From positions 186,001 through 250,000 of the forward strand of contig NC_018261.1 in assembly GCF_000227135.1 (NCBI RefSeq): a stretch of 64,000 bases of DNA. The letters run 5' to 3'. The first letter of the stretch is position 1, and every line of letters starts with the position of its first letter. The translations under genes were made by a program, and so were the position numbers. The notes under the pieces are model-generated. The model made no database searches. It was not told the origin of the DNA and worked only from the letters and a program-made list of their open reading frames with translations. This DNA is from Leishmania donovani. Its lineage: Eukaryota > Euglenozoa > Kinetoplastea > Trypanosomatida > Trypanosomatidae. Below are positions 30,816 to 41,086 of this stretch, in pieces.

Positions 30816-31305
30816 TGAGGCAACCGAGGGAGGGGCATGGCGTGCAGGCGCAGGACAGGGTNNNNNNNNNNNNNNNNNNNNNNNNNNNNNNNNNNNNNNN
30901 NNNNNNNNNNNNNNNNNNNNNNNNNNNNNNNNNNNNNNNNNNNNNNNNNNNNNNNNNNNNCATGGCGTGCAGGCGCAGGACAGGGTCTGAGAGGCCCCTG
31001 GCCTGCGGCTGGCCCACCTCCTCTCGGTGCTCATGCGGCACGCACCTACACCAGCCCCTGCGGCCTGCACGGCAGACGCCGCCGCCTCCGCCCTCGAGCA
31101 GGACCCTGCACCGGGGTCCGTGTGGCGCCGGTCGCGCTGCACGCGTGCGAGGGCGATACGCGGAGGGACAAGGCGAGCCCGCTAGCAGCATGGCCCGACT
31201 CGACGGCTGAACGGCTCGTCGTGGACGGCGCGGATGTGGCCGCCGTGCGACAGGGGTGGGTGGGCTGCGGCTGTATGCGTGCACGTGTGGACTCGGTCGT
31301 GATGG
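30816..31305 (+). repeat. Dispersed repeat, copy 2 (partner of 12585-12949)
   Basis: Nearly identical to 12585-12949 apart from the gap at 30862-30960 and the 26 bases duplicated on both sides of it. With the gap closed on that overlap the two copies align end to end at about 365 bp. Confidence 0.85.
30862..30960. other. Assembly gap (99 N), probably not real
   Basis: The 26 bases before the gap (30836-30861) are identical to the 26 bases after it (30961-30986). Copy 1 of the repeat carries this stretch only once, so the two contig ends most likely overlap and the gap should be closed. Confidence 0.9.
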
Positions 31306-31328
31306 GACGGCACGTCGCAGAAAAGAAT

Positions 31329-32545
31329 AGCTCCCCGCTTAAATGCATATTTGTTTATGTTTGGCAGTGCTGTGCGGCTTTTCGCGCTGCCTTACCTCGT
31401 TCGAAACACTGATATGGATGATTTTGTCGGAGAGACAGACAGCGACAAGTGTGTTAGCAGCGCAAACGCCGTCGCTATGTTCTCGTGACACCCCGAATGA
31501 CCAGCTGTTTTCCAGTTGCGTGCTGACCGACTCCTTCATTCTCCCCATCTGTGCTCTCTCGCTTCTCGCTTCCCGTGGTTCGCTAAAAGAGCTTTCCACT
31601 CACGCTGATTGTGCATGTGAGGGAGAGAGGCATCTCGACTGTGGATATGTATGTACTTCCTCCAATCGCAGAGATTCAGTCGCCCCTCGTTCTACCTAAG
31701 ACTCGATGCCGCTGACACTAGTGTAGAGCTGTGTCCTCTCTCTTCTCGCGCGTGTTTACGGTTTATGTTTGATTTTCATTCGTCGTCCTGTCTCTCCCTC
31801 CTTTTGTTTTATATTCCTTGTCTATACTGCTCCCCTCTCGGTCCTGTGCTCACTTCAGTGCTTCACGCATGTTTCCCATTGCAAGCGCGGCTGCGCATCA
31901 GGACGCCGCCGTCTTCTCCGGTGCGCCGCTCACTCGACGAGGGGTGAAAAATGTCGAAAGAACGCTTTCACCCTGACATGTGCACACAGCGCGACATCTG
32001 TGCCCTGCGCCACTCCGTTAAAGACGTCGCATCGTGTTGGAAGCGGGCAGAGCCCTATGCGGAGTTCTGCCCCCCCCCCCAGCCTCCCCTCCTCACACAC
32101 ACGTTCCTCTCTGGCCGCTTCGTTGTTGAGGGGGCACATTGCACTGCTTTCTAAAGGCCCCGTGTCCTTACTCAGAGCAGCGCATATGTTGGCTCACCGG
32201 CCTCTTTCGTGTCCCGCCCATTCCGCCAGCTTTTGTTGTGCCCCTGTGGATCACACACACACACACCAACGTGATATGGAAACAGGCGAGCATGTTCGTG
32301 GGTACGCAATGTACATGGGCGTGCGTCCGTCACATATGCGACTCCTCCGAGACGTTCGTTCGGCTACTCTTCACCTTCCGCTACCTTGTCTCCCCAAATC
32401 CCCTCTTCTCCTGCGCTTGCGCACACACTTGCACGTATCTTTTCTTCCTCTTGCAACACAGATACGCAACAAGCGACCACATCACCCCCTCTGCGACTAC
32501 AACGAATTGAAAGGATCGCCTCCTCAGCCCACCGATATAGTCATC
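31329..32545 (+). other. Intergenic region / 5' UTR of gamma-SNAP gene
   Basis: No gene supported. A pyrimidine-rich tract before AG at 32460-32461 is the likely splice acceptor; the next ATG is the gene start at 32546. Confidence 0.6.
32438..32461 (+). promoter_or_regulatory. Predicted trans-splice acceptor, gamma-SNAP gene
   Basis: A T/C-rich tract is followed by CAACACAG (AG 32460-32461). The first ATG downstream in any frame is 32546, 85 bases later, which is the start chosen for the gene. Confidence 0.5.
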
Positions 32546-33715
32546 ATGCACTCTACGCCGGCCAAGGAGGCCGAGGCAGAGGGCTACATGAGGAGCGGCA
32601 AGAAGCACCTGGAGAAGAAGCTGTTCCAATTCAAGGCAAATTATGGCGGCGCCGCCGAAGACTTCGACAAGGCCGCGCGCATCTACACAAACTTGAGAAA
32701 CTATCCGAAGGCGCGTGAAGCCTGGACACAAGCCTGTGAGGCTCACAGTAAAGCCCGTAACGACTTCAACGCCGCGAACTCGATGGAGAAGCTGGGAGAC
32801 CTTGCTTCCCAGTATATATGTGATTCCCAGAGCACCATGTCAAGTGGCAGTACTGCCAGCACGACAGCGCAGCTGAGCGAGCATCTCTTTCAGGACGCGA
32901 TTCACGCCTACGAAGAGGCATCCAAGCTGTATGGTGTGGCCACGAATGGGTCGAAGCAGGCGTCGGTGCTTAAGAAGGCCGCAGACCTGATCTCGCGCTC
33001 GCTTGTGACGGCGCATTACCGGCGCCCCGGCACCAGCGGCGCCACCACCGTCGACACGGCGTACCTGCAAAAAGAGTACGAACGCATCATTCCAGAGGTC
33101 ATAGAGCTGATGGAGCGCAACTGGGAGGTGACGGAGTCGAAGCCGTTCGACTTGCCGGACATCTACCGATCCTACATGCTCTTCCACCTCCGCTCCGGCG
33201 ACGTCGAGGGCGCCGTGCAAACTGAAAAGCGCATGATAGGCGTTATTTCCACCAGCCCAGCCGACGGCACGTACGACGACAGCAAGAATCTCTTCCGCAT
33301 TCTCAACCAGCCCAGCAACGCCGCAAAGGTCGGGCTGGAGATTATAGTACTCTGCCTCAGCACTTCCGTCGATGACGGGTACACGTGGGCCAACATCGAG
33401 ATGGGTCGCCTCGGGGCTGTGTTTGGCTTCTGCAACTCGTCAGAGGAGCGAGCGGCGGCGGCGCTGCTAGCCGCCTACGCCGAGCGCGACGAGGATGCCT
33501 TGCAAGAAGCACTGAAGACGAACGCGTGCTTCAACTTCCTCGCAGCAGACGTGTCTCGAATGGCCAAGAAGCTGACGCTCGGGGGCAAGGGGCACTCCAA
33601 GGCGACGGAGGCATCAGTGGCAGCTGCCGGCGGTGCGGAACGCTCAGCTGCGCCGCCGTCCTTGTCACAAGCGCCGGTGGACGCATCGGAGACGGACTCC
33701 GAGGACCTCCGATAG
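32546..33715 (+). CDS. Soluble NSF attachment protein, gamma-SNAP-like
   Basis: 389 aa from ATG 32546 (MHSTPAKEAEAEGYMRSGKK). SNAP proteins recruit the ATPase NSF to used SNARE complexes so that they can be taken apart after membrane fusion. The N-terminal helical hairpins match the gamma type better than alpha: KKLFQFKANYGGAAEDFDKA and IYTNLRNYPKAREAWTQACE correspond to the first TPR-like repeats. The C-terminal part (residues ~295-345, ERAAAALLAAYAERDEDALQ and CFNFLAADVSRMAKKL) fits the conserved SNAP C-terminal helices. It is longer than human gamma-SNAP (312 aa) because of a Ser/Thr-rich insert near residues 94-111 and a disordered Ser/Ala/Pro tail of ~40 residues. The protein is cytosolic and peripheral to membranes. 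Upstream in-frame codons are 5' UTR. Confidence 0.78.
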   Translation: MHSTPAKEAEAEGYMRSGKKHLEKKLFQFKANYGGAAEDFDKAARIYTNLRNYPKAREAWTQACEAHSKARNDFNAANSMEKLGDLASQYICDSQSTMSSGSTASTTAQLSEHLFQDAIHAYEEASKLYGVATNGSKQASVLKKAADLISRSLVTAHYRRPGTSGATTVDTAYLQKEYERIIPEVIELMERNWEVTESKPFDLPDIYRSYMLFHLRSGDVEGAVQTEKRMIGVISTSPADGTYDDSKNLFRILNQPSNAAKVGLEIIVLCLSTSVDDGYTWANIEMGRLGAVFGFCNSSEERAAAALLAAYAERDEDALQEALKTNACFNFLAADVSRMAKKLTLGGKGHSKATEASVAAAGGAERSAAPPSLSQAPVDASETDSEDLR

Positions 33716-35811
33716 ACGATGAAACGATCAAAGAGTTGCTGTTGCAGTTTCCTTTTCGTATCCGCGTATGCGGTCTTGCACGTGCATGGTGCTGAATAAT
33801 ACTTGTCGCACTACTGCAGTTGCGCGGGCAAGCCTTACGTTTGTTGCTGCGTGGGGATCCCTGCCGGTTTTGGGAGAGGTTTTATCTGCCTATCTCCATC
33901 CTTCTGCTGAAGGTGGCCTTGAGCTTGCATCTTGAACACAGGCACACGAATACCAGCGAATGTGTATGGTGTGCATGTGAGATACGGAGAGGTCGAGTCT
34001 ATCAGTCTGTCTGTGTGTGTGTGTGTGAGGCTGTCAACGCCTTCGACATTTTCTTTTGCGTTTCCGTTCTCCCTGTGTTGGCGATATGCTTCTTCTTTAC
34101 CTTTTTTGCCGTTTTCTCACGCTCATCTCCCCCGCCCGTGCGCTCTCGTCGCCGTCACGAGAGACGAGCTCAAGGAGAAGCTGGATACACACAAAAAAAA
34201 AAAGAACGAGCTCTGCCTTCGCGCAACCAAGGCAAGAGGGAGTGCGGCAGCAACCCCAGAATCTCCCCGCCTTTTACCGCTCTGCACGCATCACTCGCCG
34301 CCGCACTGATTCGTCGAAGAGTAAAAGAGCTGAAAGAAAAAAAGAAGGCAATGGACCACACGCACAACGCACGCGCGCGTACCACCTCGCGCTCTTCTCC
34401 CTGTGCGCTGTATGCCCATGCACTGCGTCTCTGCCCACGATGTTCTTCCTTTCACTCTCACTCTCGCTCCGTCGCTGTCTTCCTCCTCGTTGTCTCTCAT
34501 GTGGCGCTGCCCTTTAGTCTTTGTTTTCCACGACATCCTCTGCGTCCACTCATCATAATTTCTGCACGTCTATTTGTGGGTGCTCGCGCCATCCCTGCCA
34601 TCTGAGCTGTTTTATAAAGCGTGTTTGGCACTTGGTTTGCTCCTCTCCTCGCTCTGTATTTCTCCTTTTTCCTTTCCCCTTGTGCCCTCAACACCAACGC
34701 ACAACGAACAAAGGGAAAAAAAAAACGAAAAGGGAGATTCAAACTGCACGCACACACGCACACACCCTCGCCACCTTCCTCGGGCGTATCTCTGCGTCTG
34801 TGTCGGTGTCGGTGCGTGCGTTATCTTTGGCTTGTTTGTTCGATTTTTTTGTTTGTTTCAGATCGAAACTTTCATTTCGCCCCGTTTGGTTTGAAGGGAA
34901 ACTCTCTCTCTCTACGTATCGATAGATATCTTATATATCGATATATATTTATATACGTGTATATATATATATATATAAATATATATCTACATCTAAGATA
35001 TCTATCTGTATGTACATATAACGAAACACACAGAGTGGGGAGAAAAAAAAAGAGAAACAGAGAAACATTTTTTTTGTTTTGTGTGTATGTATGTGTGTTT
35101 TGGCTCATACCACTTAGAGAGAAAAACACAAGAAGAAAAAAGCAAAAGACAAAACGCATCTCGATTTATTATTTTGACGAAACGCATACACACGTGCGCT
35201 CACGCGAGTATCTAATCCTAAATCTTTGCGCACGTTGCACAGCTTCTTGAAGCTTTCTCTTTCTTTTTTTTTCTCGTCTTCTTTGCTTGTGAGTGTGTGC
35301 ATGTGGGGTGCGTTCTCCTCCGTGAGCATTTCTTTTTTTTTTCCGTTTTGGTTCTTGACTTTTTTATATTTTTTTACGTTTTTAGTACGTCTTAGCCTTG
35401 GCTAGTGAGTGGGTCGCGCCTGTGTCTGCGCCTTCTTCGCTGCTCGCTCACTGAGTGTGTGTGTGTGTGTGTGTTATTCCCTCTTCTCCTGCGGAAAGAG
35501 CTACGAGCAAGTGGCACAAGGTCCCTACTCCCTCGCCTCTCACATTCCATCCTCTCCCCTCCCTCCCCACCCCCTTCTCTTACCCCCTCATCTGCGCAGA
35601 AGCACACCGTCGTCGCCTTGGTTCTTTTTCTTCCATCCCTCTCTCTCTCTACGCCATAGTTTCCTTTTGCCGTTGGTGTTCGTGTCGTTTTGTTGTTTTT
35701 CCGCCTTGTCACGTAATTTTTTCTTACACCTGCGCCTCGAAGAAACGCCGAAGAACAAGACAAAAGGAAAGCAAAAATTTGTGTCTGTGTGTGTGTAAAT
35801 ACGTAAACAAA
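33716..35811 (+). other. Intergenic region with AT-rich island
   Basis: About 2.1 kb without a supported gene. It contains poly-A (34191-34203) and poly-T runs, an AT-rich island with TA repeats at about 34912-35020, and a GT run at 35455-35473. T-rich tracts at 35640-35730 and AGs near 35740-35755 are plausible acceptor signals for the LRR gene. Confidence 0.6.
34912..35020. repeat. TA-rich simple-sequence island
   Basis: A run of nearly pure A/T with TATATA and ATCTATA repeats inside an otherwise GC-rich chromosome region, about 0.8 kb upstream of the LRR gene start. Confidence 0.85.
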
Positions 35812-37677
35812 ATGGCGGACCCTGCGCACACCCGCGATGGCTTCTGGGAGCAGCAGCAGCAGTCGGTTCAAATGACCCGGGGTGTCTTTGAGGCCATGAA
35901 CAACAACAGCATGCAGTTGCTGCAGATGCGCGTCGACACCTTGGAACGGCAGGTGGCGATGCTATCTGCGCAGGTCATGGCAGCCGCGCTGCCCGCATCT
36001 TTTCAGGCTTACCCAGGCGTCACGTACGGAATGTCGCCCGCCACCTCCAACGTCACCCAGATGACTGCCATGCCCACACAGATGCCCGCGAATATGTACT
36101 TCTACCAGCCGCCTGGCATGCCCGCTGCTGCTCCGGCTAACGGTGCCGCTGCGGACGACGGCAAGGCGTCGAAGCAGCTGGAAGATGAACTCCAGCGCAT
36201 GGGTGTGTTGGCCTACGGTGGCGCTGCTGCTGGCAGCACCACGAGCCCCGAGGCAGCCGCAGCGGCAGCGACCATGACTTTGATGCAGAACAACTTCGTG
36301 GTGTCCCCGACCAGCGGCATCTCCGCCTTCCCGGGTGTGATCGCCGGTGTCGGCAACTCCAACGGCGCCGGCCCTGGCATACCCTTCATGCCCGGGGCGC
36401 ACGAGGTGGCTTTGGCGTCCTCGATGATGCCAGGTCCGCCGCCAGCGTCCACCTCCACCAAGATGAGCAATGCGCTTCTTCAGAAGGCGTTCGGTTTCTC
36501 GGACCCGGCCATGAACGGGGCCGGCGGCGACGGCATGAACGCAAACATGAGCAGCCTTCAGCGCAGTTGTGCTGTGACGCTGGACCCGCTTCAGAGCACC
36601 AACGAGAAGCTTGAGCAGATCTGCCAACAGTCCAAGATTCGCGTTCTCTGCCTGAAGGGCTGCAAAGGAATCACCAGCCTGAACGCCATCTCGCGCCTGC
36701 AGAACCTATGGCTCCTGAACCTGCAGGGATGCTCACCTTGTGTCGACGACAATGCGGTGCGCATGATCGCTGCGCACAACACACGCCTCAGCCGGCTAAA
36801 CCTCTGCGGGTGTGACCGCGTGACGGACGCGCAGCCACTTGCGCAGCTCTCCCTCATGTTTGACCTCAACCTGTCCGGCACGATGATCGGCACCGCTTCG
36901 CTGGAGGCGATCTCGCACGGATGCGGCCAGCTCAGCCGCCTTGCCATCAACAGCTGCCAGCAGCTGACGGATGTGTCAAGTTTGAAGAACCTGTCGGAGC
37001 TGAAGCTGCTCTACTGCCGCTACTCCGAAAACATAGACCCGGCCACCATCGCCAACGTGCTCGCCGGCATCGGTCAGAATCTGCTCACGCTGAACGTGGA
37101 CGGCATCCGCTTCCGTCAGCTTGACCTCTCTAACTTGCCGCACGTAACCGCCTTGAAAAACTTCAACTGCAAAGACAACACCCAACTTAGGGATCTGGAC
37201 TGGCTGCTGAGCATTCCCAACGCGGCAAGGGCCTTCGAGTCGCTGGAGATGCTGGACGTGGAAGGGTGCGAGTCGCTCGTGAGCTTCGGGATGCATATCA
37301 CCTCGCTAAAGCGACTCAAGACGGTGCGTCTCACGAACACTGGCATCACCAATGAAGAGCTTTCCCGCATCTCAGTCTGCCCGGCGCTATCTGTCATTCA
37401 CCTTGAAGACTGCGCTGGCATCACGAATGTGGACTGCCTTGCGAATGTGCCCACTCTCACAAAGGTGGTACTGAGCATGCGGATGCAGCATGAGGACACC
37501 AAGGCGAACGGCGTCGCTGCCCTGCGCAAGACTGGTGCCGAGATCATCTTCGCGGCGGCCAGCAACCACCACGGACAAGGTGGTTCTGCCCACTATATGA
37601 CGCCGACGAGCCGCTTCGCCCCATCGATCCCCACCACCAGTCCGAACACTGCAGCGGAGGCACACGCCTTTCCGTAA
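35812..37677 (+). CDS. Leucine-rich repeat protein (cysteine-containing LRR type)
   Basis: 621 aa from ATG 35812 (MADPAHTRDGFWEQ); the frame is open further upstream, but that is T/C-rich UTR. A short coiled coil lies near residues 24-52 (QLLQMRVDTLERQVAMLSAQ). Residues ~55-250 are an Ala/Met/Pro/Gly-rich linker. From about residue 274 to 575 there are roughly 10-12 leucine-rich repeats. Several are of the cysteine-containing type known from F-box/AMN1 proteins: VLCLKGCKGITSL, LWLLNLQGCSPCVDD, LSRLNLCGCDRVTD, LEMLDVEGCESLVSF and SVIHLEDCAGITNV. No F-box, RING or kinase domain is evident. The fold is a protein-protein interaction scaffold; the partner is unknown. A disordered Ser/Thr/Pro tail closes the protein. 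Confidence 0.85.
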   Translation: MADPAHTRDGFWEQQQQSVQMTRGVFEAMNNNSMQLLQMRVDTLERQVAMLSAQVMAAALPASFQAYPGVTYGMSPATSNVTQMTAMPTQMPANMYFYQPPGMPAAAPANGAAADDGKASKQLEDELQRMGVLAYGGAAAGSTTSPEAAAAAATMTLMQNNFVVSPTSGISAFPGVIAGVGNSNGAGPGIPFMPGAHEVALASSMMPGPPPASTSTKMSNALLQKAFGFSDPAMNGAGGDGMNANMSSLQRSCAVTLDPLQSTNEKLEQICQQSKIRVLCLKGCKGITSLNAISRLQNLWLLNLQGCSPCVDDNAVRMIAAHNTRLSRLNLCGCDRVTDAQPLAQLSLMFDLNLSGTMIGTASLEAISHGCGQLSRLAINSCQQLTDVSSLKNLSELKLLYCRYSENIDPATIANVLAGIGQNLLTLNVDGIRFRQLDLSNLPHVTALKNFNCKDNTQLRDLDWLLSIPNAARAFESLEMLDVEGCESLVSFGMHITSLKRLKTVRLTNTGITNEELSRISVCPALSVIHLEDCAGITNVDCLANVPTLTKVVLSMRMQHEDTKANGVAALRKTGAEIIFAAASNHHGQGGSAHYMTPTSRFAPSIPTTSPNTAAEAHAFP

Positions 37678-38399
37678 GAAGATCGTACGTGTTTCAATGG
37701 GCAACGAACGAAAGCAAACAAAATGAAGGCGCTGCAGGGCAGCCCACTCCGCCTCCACGCAGGTCAAAACTCTCCGCACCCCTCCCTCCCGTCTCTCTGA
37801 CACGTTTGTGCGTGTCCCCTTGGGAGTGAGTGGGCTTGATAACAACGATGTAACTTTTCTTCGTTTCTTTTATTGTTTCTCTGTTTCGTATGCGCATGTC
37901 TGTGTGTGTGAGAGTTTCGCCAAGGAACAGGAGATCTTGCTGTTTGCTCTGGCATGCACCGAAAAAAAAAAACACTCATGGGGCTCATGCACTCTTTTGT
38001 TTGTGTATGTGTGTATGTGTGTGTGGTGTTGCTGGTTTTCTTGTGCTCTTTCTTCCCTGCTGTTTTCCGGTGCCACCACCTCCCCCTCCTTTCGCTCCCT
38101 CGCACACGTCGTCTATCCGTTTTTCTCGAGCCACCCACCCTCGCCCGTGTCCCCTTGTGTCTCTTCTCAGCATCGTATTGGTCCTGTGGTGGTGCTGGCG
38201 GCGGCGGCCGTGGTGGCGGTGGTTTTTCCTTGGTTGTTGTTGTTTGCTTGCTTTTTTGCTCGCTGTGGGCGGAGGGAACGGGTGCTCTCGCGTTTCTGTG
38301 CGAAATGGAAGCGCTTTTTTGTTTCGCTTTCGTTTTTTTTGTATGACTTTTGTTTCCTATTTCTTCCGCCCTTTGCCTTTCCCACATGCACCGCGTGGA

Positions 38400-38430
<31 letters not shown>

Positions 38431-38598
38431 NNNNNNNNNNNNNNNNNNNNNNNNNNNNNNNNNNNNNNNNNNNNNNNNNNNNNNNNNNNNNNNNNNNNNN
38501 NNNNNNNNNNNNNNNNNNNNNNNNNNNNNGTTTATTGACTTTGTTTCCTTATTTCTTTCCGTCCCTTTCGTCCTTTCCCTACCACTGCACCGCGTGGA

Positions 38599-38638
<40 letters not shown>

Positions 38639-40537
38639 CTGCGTGGCTGTGCCCGCCGTTGTGCGCCAACGCTTGCTCTCACTTGCCCATGCGCTACGTG
38701 CCGCGACAACCCAATTCGGAGAGGAGGAAATGGCACAAATGATATGCACCGCGGGGGGCGCACCAGCACCCACACGAACGCCTTCAGTGGAGAGGGGAGT
38801 GTGGGAAGGTGCATGCGTGTGTGAACGTAGCGACACAAAACGACATAAGAAGGGACAGAATCTTCTCTCTCCCTCTCGTCCTCAACCCCCCCCATCCCTC
38901 TTTTTTCGTTTGTCGTCCTTTTTGGGCTTATTTGGCTATTCTGTCTGCGGCTCGGATATTGGACATGCCCCAGTGTGTGTGTGTGTGTGTGTGTGGTTTC
39001 TTTCTTGCGTTTCCTTCCTTTCTTACTTCGTCCCGTTCCAAGCAGTATGCCAAAACCACACACACACACACACAGAAGAACAAAATAAGGGTCTCACGCA
39101 CAAAGACATTCGCAACACGTGGGTCTGCGCACCTGTCCCCTCCTCCCTCTTCCTTCCTCGACTGCTGGTCCTCTCGACCCCTTCACACTTTAGCTAAGAG
39201 TTGTTGTACATGGCCTGCCGCTATTTTGCCCTTCTCTCTCCGTTCGTTCATGTTTTACATCTTCTCGATTCTTTGTTGTTGTCTTCTTTCGCTTCTCCAC
39301 TCTTCCCTGATAAGTCTGGTCTCACCATCTCCTATGTTTTTATCTTTCTGTCTGCTTGTCGGTGTCTTGCTTAATGGTTGATCTTTCCTCCTGTGCTCGT
39401 TTCGACGCCGTATTCCTCGGTGTTTTGTCTGTCTTTCCCGTGAGCATGCAAGTACGTCTGTATATATGTCTCTGCTCTGTGTCTCGTCTCCTCTTCCACT
39501 TCTTCTATCCCTTCCTATTTCGTCTGCACACCTCCCTTTACTGAAATTGCCCGCTTTCTCAGCGCCTTTCCGTTACCCGGAGAAATAAAAAAAAATTCTT
39601 TCGTTTGGTTTCACCCTCTCACCCATTCACTCTCCCGTTTTTGTTTTGTTTCCGTGTGCTGTTCAACTCTTGCTTCGTGCGTTCATGTTTCTCTTCTGTT
39701 TCCCTCTGGGGGATGGGCTTCCCTATGATGGATGCACTGTTCTGTCTACCGGCCTGATGGTATGACCCCCTCCCGCCCCCTTCTCCGGTGCTGTATGGCC
39801 ATGTCCGTGTGTCTGTGCGAGTGTGCCCCTGCCACGGCACGTGCTTGTTTCTAAATGATAACTCGATCAGCGAAAACACAACGAAAAAAAGTGACGCACA
39901 AGCCCGAAGCGCAGCAGTGCCGACAGCAGCGCTTCGGTGGAGGGAGAGGGGAGGCGGCGGAGGGGGTGAGCACGACGACTCGCATGTTTCACAGCCCTGC
40001 TTAACATGTGTCTTTTTCTGTTCGAAATGCCCCGTCCGATTAACGCAAGTCGCTGGAGCGAACAAGCAGGGTGTGCATGCATGTGTGTGCGAAAGCGTAG
40101 CCAAGGGGGTGGGGGGGGGGGCTCCTGTGGATGTTGTGAGAGAGAGCGTCGCACAAATGGCAGGGACGCCTGGTAGAAAAGAAGGAGCGGTGCATCCGAT
40201 GGAGAAGACGGATAGGGAGCACGCAGGCCGATGATAAGAGGCATGTGAGTAACTTTGGGATGTCTTTCTGCTCGTTACCCGGTCACCGCTGCCCCATTCC
40301 TTCTACCGAGGCCTTCTCACCTCACATCCCCCCTATCCCTAGGTCTGCGCCTCTGGTGCAGAGTGAGCAAGCTCTCCCTCCAGCACAACTCCGTCATTCC
40401 CTCACTGTCAGGCATAAACGCGTCCGTGTAATGCAGCTCTTTCCTCTGGCATGAAGTGTCTTCTGTTACCTGCTCGGTGGCCCTGCGCTTCTTTTTTTTT
40501 TCGAGAGGTGGGGCTTGCTTTTGGTGCGTGATGTAGT
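37678..40537 (+). other. Long intergenic region, part 1, with gap and duplicated (GT)n flank
   Basis: No supported gene. It is strongly T/C-rich with repeated GT runs (38403-38430, 38603-38636, about 38973-38994). The assembly gap at 38431-38529 lies between two near-copies of the same ~80-base sequence. A G-rich run (about 40105-40121) could form a G-quadruplex. Confidence 0.6.
38431..38529. other. Assembly gap (99 N) inside a (GT)n locus
   Basis: The sequence before the gap (38340-38430) and after it (38530-38636) are versions of the same text, including TGCACCGCGTGGA and then a GT run, differing by scattered single-base insertions. This suggests two overlapping contig ends, one of low quality. 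Confidence 0.85.
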
Positions 40538-41086
40538 CCCTGATGACGGGGGACACACCTCCGCATGTGGTATCACAGGGTCCAGTACTCCCAATCGCTG
40601 TGTGTGGGGAACCGAGCAGCTTCTATCCCTCTCAATGCCGAGCCACCTCTGGTGGTCACGGGGTCAGGCACCTATGGCGTGGGGCATGTCAGAGTGATGT
40701 ATCGCTGCTGATGTCGGCGGTCAGGTCCTGCATGACGTGGCGTGGAAGCGAGCTGTGACAGTGAGCAGGTCGGTGTCATCCATATGATAGGCGGAGAGTG
40801 TCCGCGTGACTCGAGCGTACCTCACCCGGCCCTAGCTGCCTACCGTCGGAGAGCCTAAGCCCCCGCCAGGGGTGCACCATGTGGCTGCTGGCACCATGGA
40901 AGCGGTTGTGAAGCGACCTGAGAGGCAGAGTTTGTGGCAGAGGCGGTTCTCAGATGGCTGAGGCGGCATCGCTATAAGACGTGCCTACGGCTGCTTCGCA
41001 CTACGCAACGGAGTCTGTGTCGGGCCAGGTAGAGTGGAGGTTGAACCCTCTTCTACAGCAGAGAATGGACACGTCGAAAAGAAAAC
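40538..41086 (+). mobile_element. SIDER-like degenerate retroposon B
   Basis: Begins CCCTGATGACGGGGGACACA at 40538, then CCTCCGCATGTGGT and CAGGGTCCAGTACTC, which matches the ingi/L1Tc/SIDER 79-nt 5' signature as I remember it. The opening CCCTG (40538-40542) is exactly complementary to CAGGG at 40576-40580. The ~550-base body is GC-rich, without pyrimidine tracts or open frames, unlike the UTR around it. It ends with GGACACGTCGAAAAGAAAAC, close to the end of element A. Length and A-rich 3' end fit SIDER2 elements, which sit in 3' UTRs and often promote mRNA decay. Here it is far downstream of the LRR gene. Confidence 0.65.

Larger units (their letters stand above)
30170..31328 (+). mobile_element. 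SIDER-like degenerate retroposon A (with internal gap and 365-bp repeat copy 2)
   Basis: The 5' edge at 30170 reads CCCCGATGATGGTCGGCCAC followed by CTCACCGTG, matching as I remember it the ~79-nt 5' signature (Pr77) shared by ingi/L1Tc-type trypanosomatid retroposons and SIDERs. The opening CCCC (30170-30173) is complementary to GGGG at 30206-30209, as expected for the first helix of the HDV-like ribozyme fold known for this signature. The 3' edge is CACGTCGCAGAAAAGAATAG (31311-31330), similar to the end of element B. It contains a near-perfect 365-bp repeat (30816-31305) and an assembly gap. It lies downstream of the 27331 gene, where SIDERs are known to affect mRNA stability. The boundary and subfamily are uncertain. 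Confidence 0.6.

Noticed and set aside
29881..30861. Open frame of about 325 codons running into the gap at 30862
   Set aside because: It covers UTR and SIDER sequence, has no protein-like composition, and its length is explained by the low stop frequency of GC-rich DNA.
31769..32545. In-frame extension upstream of gamma-SNAP
   Set aside because: UTR composition, no ATG supporting it, and the splice acceptor at 32460-32461 lies inside it.
35455..35811. In-frame extension upstream of the LRR gene
   Set aside because: GT-run and T/C-rich UTR; not protein-like.
37890..39197. Long forward open frame (435 codons) spanning the third gap
   Set aside because: It is made of T/C-rich low complexity and GT runs read as Cys/Val/Phe/Ser, and it crosses N characters; no coding bias.
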